Assembly (NCBI RefSeq): GCF_019802085.1
Contig: NZ_JAHVHV010000001.1
Location: 1,552,874 to 1,616,873, forward strand
Reading direction: 5' to 3'
DNA: 64,000 bases
From: Ferrimonas balearica
GTDB taxonomy: Bacteria > Pseudomonadota > Gammaproteobacteria > Enterobacterales > Shewanellaceae
The translations under genes were made by a program, and so were the position numbers. Within the stretch, counting starts at the first letter, position 1. Every line of letters begins with the position of its first letter. Shown in pieces: positions 13,991-22,244 of this stretch. A model generated the notes under the pieces. It did no database searches, was not told where the DNA came from, and saw nothing but the letters and a program-made list of their open reading frames with translations.

Positions 13991-15157
13991 ATGCAACGAC
14001 AGCTGATCGCCCCCCGGGCGCACTGGCAGGAGCAGGCCCGCCAGTACGGTTTCCATTTCCACACCATGTACGACGAGCCCTATTGGGACGAGTCGCGCTA
14101 CTACGCCTTCACCCTGGAGCAGATCGAGCGGGACCTGGAAGCGCCCACCGAGGAGCTCAACCAGATGTGCCTCGAGGTGGTGGAGGAGGTGGTCAACAAT
14201 GAGAACCTGATGCGCCGCTTCGCCATCCCCGAAACGCACTGGGATCTGGTGCGCAGCTCCTGGCGGATGCGCGAACCGAGCCTCTACGCCCGGATGGATC
14301 TGGCCTACGACGGCAAGGGCCCGGCCAAGCTGTTGGAGAACAACGCCGACACCCCCACCAGTTTGTACGAGAGCGCCTTCTTCCAGTGGTTGTGGCTGGA
14401 GGACCGGCTCAAAGACGGCACCCTGGCGCCGGGCAGCGATCAGTTCAACGGCATCCAGGAGGCGCTGATCGCCCGCTTTGCCGAGCTTAAGGGCCAGTGG
14501 CCTCCGGTGCCCCTGCACTTCGCCAGCTGCGAAGAGAGTGAAGAGGACCGCGGCACGGTGCAGTACCTGGCCGATTGCGCCGAGGAGGCGGGGCTGACCA
14601 GCCGCTACACCGCCATCGAGCAGATTGGCCTGTCCAAGCAGAAGGAGTTTCTCGACGGTGACGGTGAGATCATCCGCGCCTGCTTCAAGCTCTACCCCTG
14701 GGAGTTCATGCTGAGGGAGGAGTTTGGCCAGTACCTCCAAAAGGCGAACGTGCGCTGGCTGGAGCCCGCCTGGAAATCGATCCTCTCCAACAAGGCGATC
14801 CTGCCAGTGTTGTGGCATAACCACCCCGGCCACCCCAACCTGCTGCCCGCCTACTTCCCGGATCACCTGGACAAGTGCGACGAATCCCAGCTGGTGAAAA
14901 AGCCGCTCTACTCCCGTGAAGGCGCCAACATCGAGATCCTCGACGGCGGCCAGGTGGTGGAAAGTTCCGAGGGGGCCTACGGCGAGGAGGGGGTGATCTA
15001 CCAGGCCTACCATCCGCTGGCCAAGTTCGGCGAGGACCACGCGCTGATCGGCTCCTGGGTGGTGGGGGATCAGGCCTGCGGGATCTCCGTACGCGAGGAT
15101 CACAGCCGCATCACCCAGGACCTCTCCCGCTTTATCCCCCACATCATCCTGCCCTGA
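13991..15157 (+). CDS. Glutathionylspermidine synthase-like ATP-grasp protein (YgiC/YjfC family)
   Basis: This 388-residue protein belongs to the family named after the synthetase half of glutathionylspermidine synthase, which joins a carboxylate to an amine using ATP. Seen here are the N-terminal FHFHTMYDEPYWDES, the ATP-grasp segments LLENNADTPTSLYE and LPVLWHNHPGHPNLLPAY, and KKPLYSREGANI near the C-terminus. There is no amidase half. In E. coli YgiC/YjfC do not make glutathionylspermidine, so the real substrate is unknown. ATG follows the previous stop directly (TAGATG). Confidence 0.85.
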   Translation: MQRQLIAPRAHWQEQARQYGFHFHTMYDEPYWDESRYYAFTLEQIERDLEAPTEELNQMCLEVVEEVVNNENLMRRFAIPETHWDLVRSSWRMREPSLYARMDLAYDGKGPAKLLENNADTPTSLYESAFFQWLWLEDRLKDGTLAPGSDQFNGIQEALIARFAELKGQWPPVPLHFASCEESEEDRGTVQYLADCAEEAGLTSRYTAIEQIGLSKQKEFLDGDGEIIRACFKLYPWEFMLREEFGQYLQKANVRWLEPAWKSILSNKAILPVLWHNHPGHPNLLPAYFPDHLDKCDESQLVKKPLYSREGANIEILDGGQVVESSEGAYGEEGVIYQAYHPLAKFGEDHALIGSWVVGDQACGISVREDHSRITQDLSRFIPHIILP

Positions 15158-15164
15158 ACGCCCG

Positions 15165-15190
15165 ATGGGGGCCGCCCGGCCCCCATTGTC
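15165..15190 (+). terminator. Terminator-like hairpin after the DUF350 operon
   Basis: ATGGGGGCC pairs with GGCCCCCAT (15165-15186) around GCCC. The following bases TGTC are a poor T-run, so termination may be partial. Confidence 0.45.
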
Positions 15191-15227
15191 TAGGCTTACC
15201 TTAGGCCCTCAAACGCCTCGGTTCGCC

Positions 15228-15749
15228 ATGCTCTACTTCGCCTACGGCTCCAATCTGTCCCTGCCCCGGCTGCATCGTCGCTGCCCCGAGGCCCTGCCCC
15301 TGGGCCGCGCCCATCTTGCGGATCACCGGCTGACCTTCGACAAGGTGGGCCAGGATGGCTCGGGGAAGTGCGACTGCCCGCCCTGCCCCAACGGCCGGCT
15401 GTGGGGCGCGCTTTACCGGATGGACAGCGCCGCCCTGGGGCGGCTGGACGTCATCGAGGGCGAGGACTACCGACGGATAGAGCGTGAGGTGGTGCTGGAG
15501 GGGGAAGGCCGGGTGCTGGCCTGGTGCTATCAGGCGCGGGTGACCCAGGCGGGCCTGGCGCCCTTCCCCTGGTATCGCACCCATGTGCTGCTGGGGGCCC
15601 GCCAATTGGGCCTGCCCGGGGCCTACCTGGCCCAGTTGGCGGCGGTGCCCTGCCAGCCGGATCCCGACTGGCAACGCCAGCATCGGGAGCTGGCCATCTA
15701 CCGCGACGCGCGGACCCCATCCCCGGGGGCGGACGCCGCCTCCCGGTAA
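15228..15749 (+). CDS. Gamma-glutamylcyclotransferase family protein
   Basis: A 173-residue protein of the GGCT/AIG2 fold, whose members release 5-oxoproline from gamma-glutamyl compounds. The substrate-binding loop YFAYGSNLS lies at residues 3-11. DVIEGEDYRRIE, near residue 80, supplies the glutamate expected to be catalytic, and WCYQA follows. The ATG at 15228 places YGSNL at the usual distance from the N-terminus. The gene overlaps the convergent hydrolase gene by 52 bases at the 3' ends. Confidence 0.85.
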   Translation: MLYFAYGSNLSLPRLHRRCPEALPLGRAHLADHRLTFDKVGQDGSGKCDCPPCPNGRLWGALYRMDSAALGRLDVIEGEDYRRIEREVVLEGEGRVLAWCYQARVTQAGLAPFPWYRTHVLLGARQLGLPGAYLAQLAAVPCQPDPDWQRQHRELAIYRDARTPSPGADAASR

Positions 15750-16630
15750 CGGGTCAGCCAGTCGGTCAAATCCTGCCACAAGCCGGCCTGATGCCGGGGA
15801 TCAAAATAGCCGAAATGCCCCACGCCCCCGAGGGCCTCGAGCCGCTCACCACTGAGAATGTGGGTTTCGCTGAAGGCGCGGGGAAAGCGATCCGCCAGAT
15901 CCAGCACCGCCTCCGGTGGCGCGTAGCCGTCGTCGGCAAATCCGTAGTTGAGCATGGGTTTGTCGAAGCGCTGATAGCCGCTCAAGTCCAGCCCCAACTT
16001 GGGGGCGAACAGGTAATCCCGTTGCCGGCCCCAGCGGGCCCATTGGCGGATCAGGCCGCTGGGCAGATCACGACGGGCCAGGCCCGTGCGCTGGGCCGGG
16101 AAGCGCTGGCCCAGACTCAGCAAGGGCGCCGCCAGATGCCAAAACCCCCACATGGCCGGCCCCCGACGCCCGTAGTAGCGCCAATGGGGCACCGAACTGC
16201 CCACGGTGATCGCCCCATCCAGCTGCTCTGCACCGGGCACAAGGCCCAACAGCTGGCCTCCGCAGCTGTGACCCAGCCAGAACAGGGGCAGGCCCTCCAG
16301 CCTGGCCTGCAGCGCCGCCAAAGCGGCCGACAGGTCCTGACGGGCCCAATCCAGCAGGCCCACCTGTTGAGGGCGCTGGGCGGTCAAGCGGGACTCGCCG
16401 ACGCCGCGATAATCCAGGGTCAGCACCCGGTAACCGGACTCGGCCAGGTGGCCGGCCAGGTGGCGGTAATACTCTCTGGAAACCCCCAGGGCCGGGGCGA
16501 TCAACACGCCGCCGAGCACCTCGCCCGGGGGATGAAAAAAGGTGGCGCCCAGGCCTTGCCCGTCGGCGCAGCGCAAGCGCAGTGGCTGTGTGTGCACTGT
16601 GGTGGTCTTCCTCGTCAAACCCGCCCCCAT
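15698..16630 (-). CDS. Alpha/beta-fold hydrolase
   Basis: The 310-residue protein has the nucleophile elbow GHSCGG (Ser flanked by glycines), an oxyanion region VLIAPALGVSREYY, the LDYRGVGESR motif after strand 4, and a late GVGHFGYF His. This is a complete Ser-Asp-His hydrolase arrangement. It resembles uncharacterised cytosolic hydrolases of COG4757; the substrate is unknown. ATG 16630 is preceded by AGAGGA. The last 17 codons are antisense to the end of the cyclotransferase gene. Confidence 0.82.
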   Translation of the reverse strand: MGAGLTRKTTTVHTQPLRLRCADGQGLGATFFHPPGEVLGGVLIAPALGVSREYYRHLAGHLAESGYRVLTLDYRGVGESRLTAQRPQQVGLLDWARQDLSAALAALQARLEGLPLFWLGHSCGGQLLGLVPGAEQLDGAITVGSSVPHWRYYGRRGPAMWGFWHLAAPLLSLGQRFPAQRTGLARRDLPSGLIRQWARWGRQRDYLFAPKLGLDLSGYQRFDKPMLNYGFADDGYAPPEAVLDLADRFPRAFSETHILSGERLEALGGVGHFGYFDPRHQAGLWQDLTDWLTRYREAASAPGDGVRASR

Positions 16631-16712
16631 GATTTCCTCTGTTCGCCTCAATGGCAAGGCGGCCGAACCGTGCCGACATTGAGGGCCCCTGGCCCAAGGG
16701 GAGAAAAAACGT

Positions 16713-18053
16713 TCAGACCAGGCTCTGCCACAGGGGGGCCCAGGCAAGCAGGCCCAGCAGGATCACCCCCAGGGCGGTGGCCTTCATGCGGTAGCCCAGG
16801 GGCACCATCTCCCGCCGGTTCACCACGCCGGCGCTGTAGAGCACAGCATTACCCGGGGTGGAGGACGGGAGGACGTAGGCGGTAGAGCCCCCCAGCGCCA
16901 GGATGATGGCCACTTCGGCCAACTCCAGCTCCAGCGGGGCCACCAGATAGAGCAGCAATGGGCCCCAAATCGCCACGGTGCCGGAGTTGGTGACAAACTC
17001 GGTAAAGGCCATGATCGCCAGCAGCAGCATCAACACCAGCACCGGCGCCGGTATGAGGGCGCCGATCTCTTGAAGGCCGCCCCCCAGCGCTTCGGCCAGC
17101 CCGACCCCCTTGAGCAGCGCGCTGAGCACCAAAGCGCTGACAAACACCCCTACCGCCGGCCACTGGACGCCGCCCAGCAGCTTGCCCACCGGCTGACGGC
17201 TGACTGCCGCCAACGGCAGGATCGCCACCAGGGGCAGCAGCACCGCCAGGGGGCGGGCCCACTGGGTGTCCAGTCGGTAGCAGCCCAGCCAGCCCAACAG
17301 TACCGTGGCGGTTACCAGCAGGATCCGCCGCTGCATGGGGGTCAGAGGCTTATCCTCCGGCAGACTGAGCGCCGGGGCCGACAGGTCCGGGGCAAACACC
17401 CGGGCGGCCACGTAGGCCCCCAGCAACCACAGGCTCACCGTCAGGGGCAGCATCAGCTGGGTCCACTGCCACATGCCGATCTCGGTCAGACCGGCAACGA
17501 TAAGGCTGGTGGTGCTGCCGATCACCGAGGAGATCCCCCCCATGGTGGCGCTCAACACGATGAGCACCCCGATGTATTTCTGCAAGGGGCTGGCCGGCTC
17601 CCCATAGCGATAAGGCGCCAGGCACAGGGCCAGGGGGAAGACCAGCGCCACGCTGGCGACGTTGGTCACCAGCATGGAGGAGCCAAACGCCAGCAGCGCA
17701 AAGCCCGCCAGGGCCGGTTTCATCCGCCCCCCGCTGAGCCTCAGCACCTTCACCTGGGCCCATTGGCCCAGGCCGCAGCGGTGAAACAGGAAGGCAAAGA
17801 CGAAGCCAAACACGAAGATGCTGATGATGGGGTTCACCGCCCTGCTCAGCACCAGGGTTGGCTCCGCCAGCCCCAGCAGCAGCGCCAGGACCGGGATCAT
17901 CACGCCGGCGTAGAGCGGCCCCACCCAGGGGGTGGCCCAGCAGATAATCGCCAGCAGCAGCAGACCCAACCCCTGACTCAAGGGGGGCAGCAGGCTCAGG
18001 GCGGCCAGGGACAGGGCGCCGATCAGCAGGCTGGTTCGGTGGCGTTGGGGCAT
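16713..18053 (-). CDS. SLC13/DASS-family anion permease
   Basis: This is an inner-membrane transporter for di- or tricarboxylates, sulfate or related anions, probably coupled to Na+. Its 446 residues form about 11-12 hydrophobic spans. The two pseudo-repeats each have a Ser/Thr/Asn-rich hairpin: GGISSVIGSTTSLIV in the first half, and TNSGTVAIWGP plus YVLPSSTPGNAVL in the second. These correspond to the SNT-type substrate/Na+ sites of the family. ATG 18053 gives a short cytoplasmic N-terminus; the frame extends to a GTG at 18092. It lies 82 bases upstream of the hydrolase gene on the same strand. Confidence 0.82.
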   Translation of the reverse strand: MPQRHRTSLLIGALSLAALSLLPPLSQGLGLLLLAIICWATPWVGPLYAGVMIPVLALLLGLAEPTLVLSRAVNPIISIFVFGFVFAFLFHRCGLGQWAQVKVLRLSGGRMKPALAGFALLAFGSSMLVTNVASVALVFPLALCLAPYRYGEPASPLQKYIGVLIVLSATMGGISSVIGSTTSLIVAGLTEIGMWQWTQLMLPLTVSLWLLGAYVAARVFAPDLSAPALSLPEDKPLTPMQRRILLVTATVLLGWLGCYRLDTQWARPLAVLLPLVAILPLAAVSRQPVGKLLGGVQWPAVGVFVSALVLSALLKGVGLAEALGGGLQEIGALIPAPVLVLMLLLAIMAFTEFVTNSGTVAIWGPLLLYLVAPLELELAEVAIILALGGSTAYVLPSSTPGNAVLYSAGVVNRREMVPLGYRMKATALGVILLGLLAWAPLWQSLV

Positions 18054-18179
18054 GGGGGTCCATCGGGGGTTATCGGGCCCACAGCGTACCAAAGCCCCGG
18101 GGGCCGGGGCTTGTCGGACGCGCCGGCATTGCGGCGGTGATCCAACTTGGTTGCTAAAGTGTGAGCCCTAAGTGGCTTG

Positions 18180-18202
18180 GCGGCCCGCCCTTGGGGGGCC
18201 GC
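18180..18202. terminator. GC-rich hairpin after the porin gene
   Basis: GCGGCCC (18180-18186) and GGGCCGC (18196-18202) flank a 9-base loop just past the porin stop codon. No T-run follows, so it is a weak terminator candidate. Confidence 0.35.
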
Positions 18203-18208
18203 GGTCGG

Positions 18209-19225
18209 TCAGAACAGGTACTTGAGGTGCACCGTCACCAGGGTGTCCTCGAACTGCGCCTGGCCGCTGGCGTCGGTGTAATCCCCATCGTAGTAAGCGA
18301 TGATGCTGCCTAGGGTGGTCTGCTTGCTCAAGGCATAGTCGTAGCCCAGGGCGTAGGTAGTGGCGTCACTGTCGCTCAGGGTATCGAGATCGGCCCCGGC
18401 GTTTTTGGTGATTTTCCCCAGGCCCGCGTTGTCCTGGCCAAACTGCGCCTTGACCTTGTGGGGCCCCTCAGACCAGGCGGCACTGACCAGCCAGGAGTCG
18501 CCCTGGATCTGCTCGTACACCAGGGATTCAGAGTCCTGATAGAGGGCCCCGAACTGCCACTGACCGAGACGGTAACCGGCGGTCACCCGCACCGCAGTCA
18601 GCCCGTTGAGCCCATCGGCGTATGCCACAGCCAGGTAATGGGGGGTTTTCTTCAGCTTGCCGTCGCCATACACCAGGCTGAGGGCGTAGTTGTTGGCGTC
18701 GTCCAGGGTGGCCTTGCCGCCGAAGTCGTCCTCGGGGGTGTAGCTGGCGCCCAACTGGAAACCGGACAGCACCGGGGTGCGGTAGGTGATGCTGTCACCG
18801 AGACGATCGTTACCGGCGATCAGACGGTTCATGTCGGCGGCGGTAATATTGAACTGGTCAACGCCCCCCTCGATCTTTTTAAATACCGTATCGTTTCGAC
18901 CGAAGTTAATTTCACCGAAATTACCGGACAAACCTAAATACGTATTTCGAGACTTAAATACCTGACTGGCATCATTATCAAAACTTTCAATGCCGGCTTC
19001 GGCCTTATAAACCAGGTTCAGCGATTCGGATATTGCGTGCTTTCCCTTCATGCCGATGTAGGAGGCGTAGTTCTCCAGGCTGCCCCCCTTGACCTTCTCA
19101 TTGCCGGCCAGACCCGTGTCCGAATAGGTCCCTGCCAACCAGAAACGGCCATATACATCAGGGGTTTCGGCCAGGGCCGACGCGGAAACTGATGCCGTGA
19201 GGCACAGTAGCGCCATCTTTTTCAT
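18209..19225 (-). CDS. General-diffusion porin (OmpC/Omp35-like)
   Basis: An outer-membrane beta-barrel porin of 338 residues. It has a signal peptide (KKMALLCLTASVSASALA), strands typical of gram-negative porins (DVYGRFWLAG, RNTYLGLSGNFGEINFGR) and a terminal Phe (VHLKYLF) required for Bam-mediated assembly. FNITAADMNRL lies where the constriction loop L3 is expected. ATG 19225 has GAGG eight bases upstream; a GTG at 19231 is too close to it. It is divergent from the fumarate reductase gene and shares the control region. Codons between about 18860 and 19040 are strikingly AT-rich compared with the rest. Confidence 0.9.
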   Translation of the reverse strand: MKKMALLCLTASVSASALAETPDVYGRFWLAGTYSDTGLAGNEKVKGGSLENYASYIGMKGKHAISESLNLVYKAEAGIESFDNDASQVFKSRNTYLGLSGNFGEINFGRNDTVFKKIEGGVDQFNITAADMNRLIAGNDRLGDSITYRTPVLSGFQLGASYTPEDDFGGKATLDDANNYALSLVYGDGKLKKTPHYLAVAYADGLNGLTAVRVTAGYRLGQWQFGALYQDSESLVYEQIQGDSWLVSAAWSEGPHKVKAQFGQDNAGLGKITKNAGADLDTLSDSDATTYALGYDYALSKQTTLGSIIAYYDGDYTDASGQAQFEDTLVTVHLKYLF

Positions 19226-19365
19226 AGTCACATCCTCGTGTTGTTGTGGGGACAGTCTATGAATGGAAAATATTTCGCTTTTTGAAGCAGCTCACAGGCG
19301 AGTTTTTTCTCGTTCAGAAAAACTTAACGCCCTTTAACGTATTTGAAACCCCGACAAAACCAAAT

Positions 19366-19408
19366 TTGAACCGGATCAAAATTTCCCTCATACGGCCAAG
19401 GTTATTCT
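19366..19408 (+). promoter_or_regulatory. Predicted FNR-dependent promoter of fccA
   Basis: TTGAACCGGATCAA (19366-19379) matches the FNR box TTGAT-N4-ATCAA at 9 of 10 defined bases. A -10-like TATTCT lies at 19403-19408. A start near 19414 puts the FNR site at about -41.5, the standard class II activator position. No good -35 is present, as expected. Anaerobic induction is inferred. Confidence 0.65.
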
Positions 19409-19443
19409 GAGCCCCGACAAATAACACCAGCCAAGAAGGTACG

Positions 19444-21210
19444 ATGATGAAACTCAAATTCAGCGCCATGTCCGTAGCGGCCGTAGTGCTCTCTTTGTCG
19501 GGGGCGGCTTACGCCAAGGGGGACTCCCTGGCGGATTTCCACAAGGCGATGGGCGGCTGTGACAGCTGCCACACCAAGCCGCTCAAGGTCAGCGACAGCG
19601 AGAGCCACGAAAACGCCCAGTGCCGCGATTGCCACGGCGGTTACGAAGAACTGGCCAACGACCAGCTGGAGTTCGACCCTCACACCTCCCACCTGGGGGA
19701 CATCAACTGCACCGCCTGCCACCGCGGTCACGACGCGCCCAAGATGTACTGCAACGAGTGCCACAGTTTCGATGACGTGGAGATGCCCTTCGCCGGCACC
19801 AAGGCCAAACCCGAATGGGACGCCGAGTGGGACCAGGCGGCGATCGCCAAAGCGATCCAGGCCGGGCCGAAAGAGACCACCCAGGTGGTGATCGTGGGCG
19901 CCGGGTCCGCCGGCTACAACGCCGCCATCGCCGCCAAGCGCGCCGGTGCCGAGGTGATCCTGCTGGAGAAAGCCCCCTTCACTGGCGGCAACTCCATGCT
20001 GGCCGCCGGCGGTTTCAACGCCGTGGGCACCCCGCAGCAAGAGAATAAGGGCATCGACGACAGCATCGAGTCCTTTATCGAGGACGCCATGAAGGGCGGC
20101 CGCTACCAGAACGACAAAGCCCTGGTGCAGATCATGGCCGAAGAGTCCGCCGAAGGCGTGGCCTGGCTGGAATCCCTGGGCGCCAACATGGACGACCTGA
20201 AACGCTCCGGCGGCGCCAAGGTGGAACGCACCCACCGCCCCACCGGCGGTTACAGCGTGGGGCCCCACATCATCGACACCCTGCGCGCCGCGGCCGAGCG
20301 GGAAGGGATCGACGTGCGCCTCAACTCCCGCGTCGAGAAGCTGGTGCTCAACGACGACCAGAGCATCGCCGGCGTGGTGGTGCACGGCAAACACTCCGGC
20401 CACAAGATGATCGGCGCCAGCGCCGTGGTGCTGGCCACCGGCGGCTACGGAATGAACAAGGAGATGATCGCCTACTACCGTCCCACCTTTAAGGACATGA
20501 CCAGTTCCAACAACGTCACCGCCACCGGCGACGGGATCCGACTGGCCAAGGAGATCGGCGCCTCCATGACCGACATCGACTGGGTGCAGGCCCACCCGAC
20601 CATCGGCAAGGACAGCCGCATCCTGATCTCCGAGACCGTCCGGGGTGTGGGCGCCATCATGGTGAACGTTCACGGCGAGCGCTTTATCAACGAGCTGACC
20701 ACCCGCGACCGTGCCTCCGACGCCATCCTCAAGCAGGACGAGCAGTACGCCTGGCTGGTGTTCGATGAGCAACTGATTGAGAAGAAGCAGATGGTGCGCG
20801 GTTACGAGCACCTGGGCATGCTGAGCAAGGCCGACACCATCGAGGAGCTGGCCAAGATCACCGGCATGGACGCCCTGGCCAAGACCGCTGAAGACTACAA
20901 CCGCTACCAGGCCAACGGCAATGACGAGGCCTTCGGCCGCGAAGACATGCCGCTGAACCTGACCCAGCCCCCCTTCTACGCCGTGAAAGTGGCCCCGGGG
21001 ATCCACCACACCATGGGTGGTGTGGCGGTGGACACCAACTCCAACGTGCTGAACCTGCAAAGCTGGCCGATCCCGGGCCTGTACGCCGCCGGCGAAGTCA
21101 CTGGTGGGGTCCACGGCTACAACCGTCTGGGCGGCAACGCCATCGCCGACACCGTGGTGTTCGGTCGTCGCGCCGGTGAGCACGCCGCCGAGTTCGCCAA
21201 GCAGCAGTAA
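19444..21210 (+). CDS. fccA: Periplasmic tetraheme flavocytochrome c fumarate reductase
   Basis: The enzyme reduces fumarate to succinate in the periplasm during anaerobic respiration, taking electrons from membrane cytochromes. The 588-residue protein has a Sec signal peptide (cleavage after AYA, residue 24). Four c-type heme sites follow: CDSCH (39), CRDCH (60), CTACH (89) and CNECH (103). Then comes a FAD domain starting VVIVGAGSAGYNAA and the capping/active-site region with TTRDRAS, whose Arg corresponds to the proton-donor Arg of Shewanella FccA. HHTMGG and GYNRLGGNA supply the substrate-binding His and Arg. Hydrogen-bonding and flavin motifs are intact. AAGAAGG precedes ATG 19444. Confidence 0.96.
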   Translation: MMKLKFSAMSVAAVVLSLSGAAYAKGDSLADFHKAMGGCDSCHTKPLKVSDSESHENAQCRDCHGGYEELANDQLEFDPHTSHLGDINCTACHRGHDAPKMYCNECHSFDDVEMPFAGTKAKPEWDAEWDQAAIAKAIQAGPKETTQVVIVGAGSAGYNAAIAAKRAGAEVILLEKAPFTGGNSMLAAGGFNAVGTPQQENKGIDDSIESFIEDAMKGGRYQNDKALVQIMAEESAEGVAWLESLGANMDDLKRSGGAKVERTHRPTGGYSVGPHIIDTLRAAAEREGIDVRLNSRVEKLVLNDDQSIAGVVVHGKHSGHKMIGASAVVLATGGYGMNKEMIAYYRPTFKDMTSSNNVTATGDGIRLAKEIGASMTDIDWVQAHPTIGKDSRILISETVRGVGAIMVNVHGERFINELTTRDRASDAILKQDEQYAWLVFDEQLIEKKQMVRGYEHLGMLSKADTIEELAKITGMDALAKTAEDYNRYQANGNDEAFGREDMPLNLTQPPFYAVKVAPGIHHTMGGVAVDTNSNVLNLQSWPIPGLYAAGEVTGGVHGYNRLGGNAIADTVVFGRRAGEHAAEFAKQQ

Positions 21211-21237
21211 CCCCCCCTTTCATCTCTCCCTCAAGCC

Positions 21238-21268
21238 AAAGTGGCGCCTTCGGGCGCCGCTTTTTTTT
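21238..21268 (+). terminator. Rho-independent terminator of fccA
   Basis: Stem GGCGCC-TTCG-GGCGCC, extended by AAAG.../...CTTT pairing, with a UUCG-type loop and eight T. Confidence 0.9.
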
Positions 21269-21338
21269 CGATTCGTGAAGCGCCGCCCAACCGCGTCCCC
21301 ACCCAGCCGGTAGACTCGACGCGCAAAGGGGGAACACC

Positions 21339-22244
21339 ATGCGCGTCACACTGAAACAGCTCGCCGTCTTTCGGGCGGTGTGCGAACACCAACAGCTGTC
21401 CAAGGCAGCCCGCCACCTGCACCTGTCGGTGCCGGCGGTGAGCATGAACCTCAAGGAGCTGGAGAGCTCTTTGGGCGCCCGGCTGTTTGAGCGCACCCCC
21501 AATGGGCTGATGATCACCGACTCGGGCAACCTGGTGCTGCCCTACGCCAACGCCGCCTTGAACCAGGTGGGTCAGCTGGAGCAGCTGTTCAAGGACCAGG
21601 CCCAGGGGATTGGCGGCACCCTCAACATCGGCGCCAACAAGACCTCCGGCAACTACGTGCTCTCCCGCAAGCTGCCCCAGTTCAAGGCCCGCTACCCCTC
21701 GGTCAGCACCCGATTGAAGATCGGCCCCAGCGCCGAAATCGAAGCCATGGTGCACCGCAACGAGCTGGATCTGGCCTTCATCAACCAGCGCCCCAGCGAC
21801 AAGGCGCTGGAGTCCCTGCGCTGGCGCAGTGACCGCCTCTGTGTGGTGGCCGCTCCGGGTCACAAGCTGGCCCACCGGGCTCCCACGGCGGCGGAACTGA
21901 GCGCCGCCACCTGGATCCTCGACGAGGAGCACTCCGCCACCCGGATCGCCTCACTGCACCTGCTCAAGGAGCTGGGGGTGACGGTGCAGCAGGAGATCAT
22001 CATGAACACCATGGGGGCGATCAAACGGGCGGTGGGCACCGGGTTGGGGCTCAGTGTCCTGCCCCTGCTCTCGGTGGACGCCGAGCTGGAGCGGGGCGAT
22101 CTGCGCGAGCTGGCCTTCGAAGTGCCCAACCAGTCCCGCTACATCTACGCCATCTACAAGCCGGAGAACCTCACCCCGCTGGTGGATCACTTCCTGGAGT
22201 GCTGCGATGTGCCCCGGGAGGGGACATCAGCGAAAGTCTCTTGA
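21339..22244 (+). CDS. LysR-family transcriptional regulator
   Basis: This is a 301-residue regulator. The winged helix-turn-helix lies at residues 1-60 (LKQLAVFRAVCEHQQLSKAARHLHLSVPAVSMNLKELE, with the recognition helix SVPAVSMNLKELE). A periplasmic-binding-protein-like effector domain follows (GGTLNIGANKTSGNYVL onward). It resembles the CysB/YeiE-like group that begins its effector domain with L.IGA..T.G.Y. Its position downstream of fccA suggests, but does not prove, control of nearby genes. The gene overlaps the end of dnaE2 by 18 bases in convergent orientation. Confidence 0.88.
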   Translation: MRVTLKQLAVFRAVCEHQQLSKAARHLHLSVPAVSMNLKELESSLGARLFERTPNGLMITDSGNLVLPYANAALNQVGQLEQLFKDQAQGIGGTLNIGANKTSGNYVLSRKLPQFKARYPSVSTRLKIGPSAEIEAMVHRNELDLAFINQRPSDKALESLRWRSDRLCVVAAPGHKLAHRAPTAAELSAATWILDEEHSATRIASLHLLKELGVTVQQEIIMNTMGAIKRAVGTGLGLSVLPLLSVDAELERGDLRELAFEVPNQSRYIYAIYKPENLTPLVDHFLECCDVPREGTSAKVS

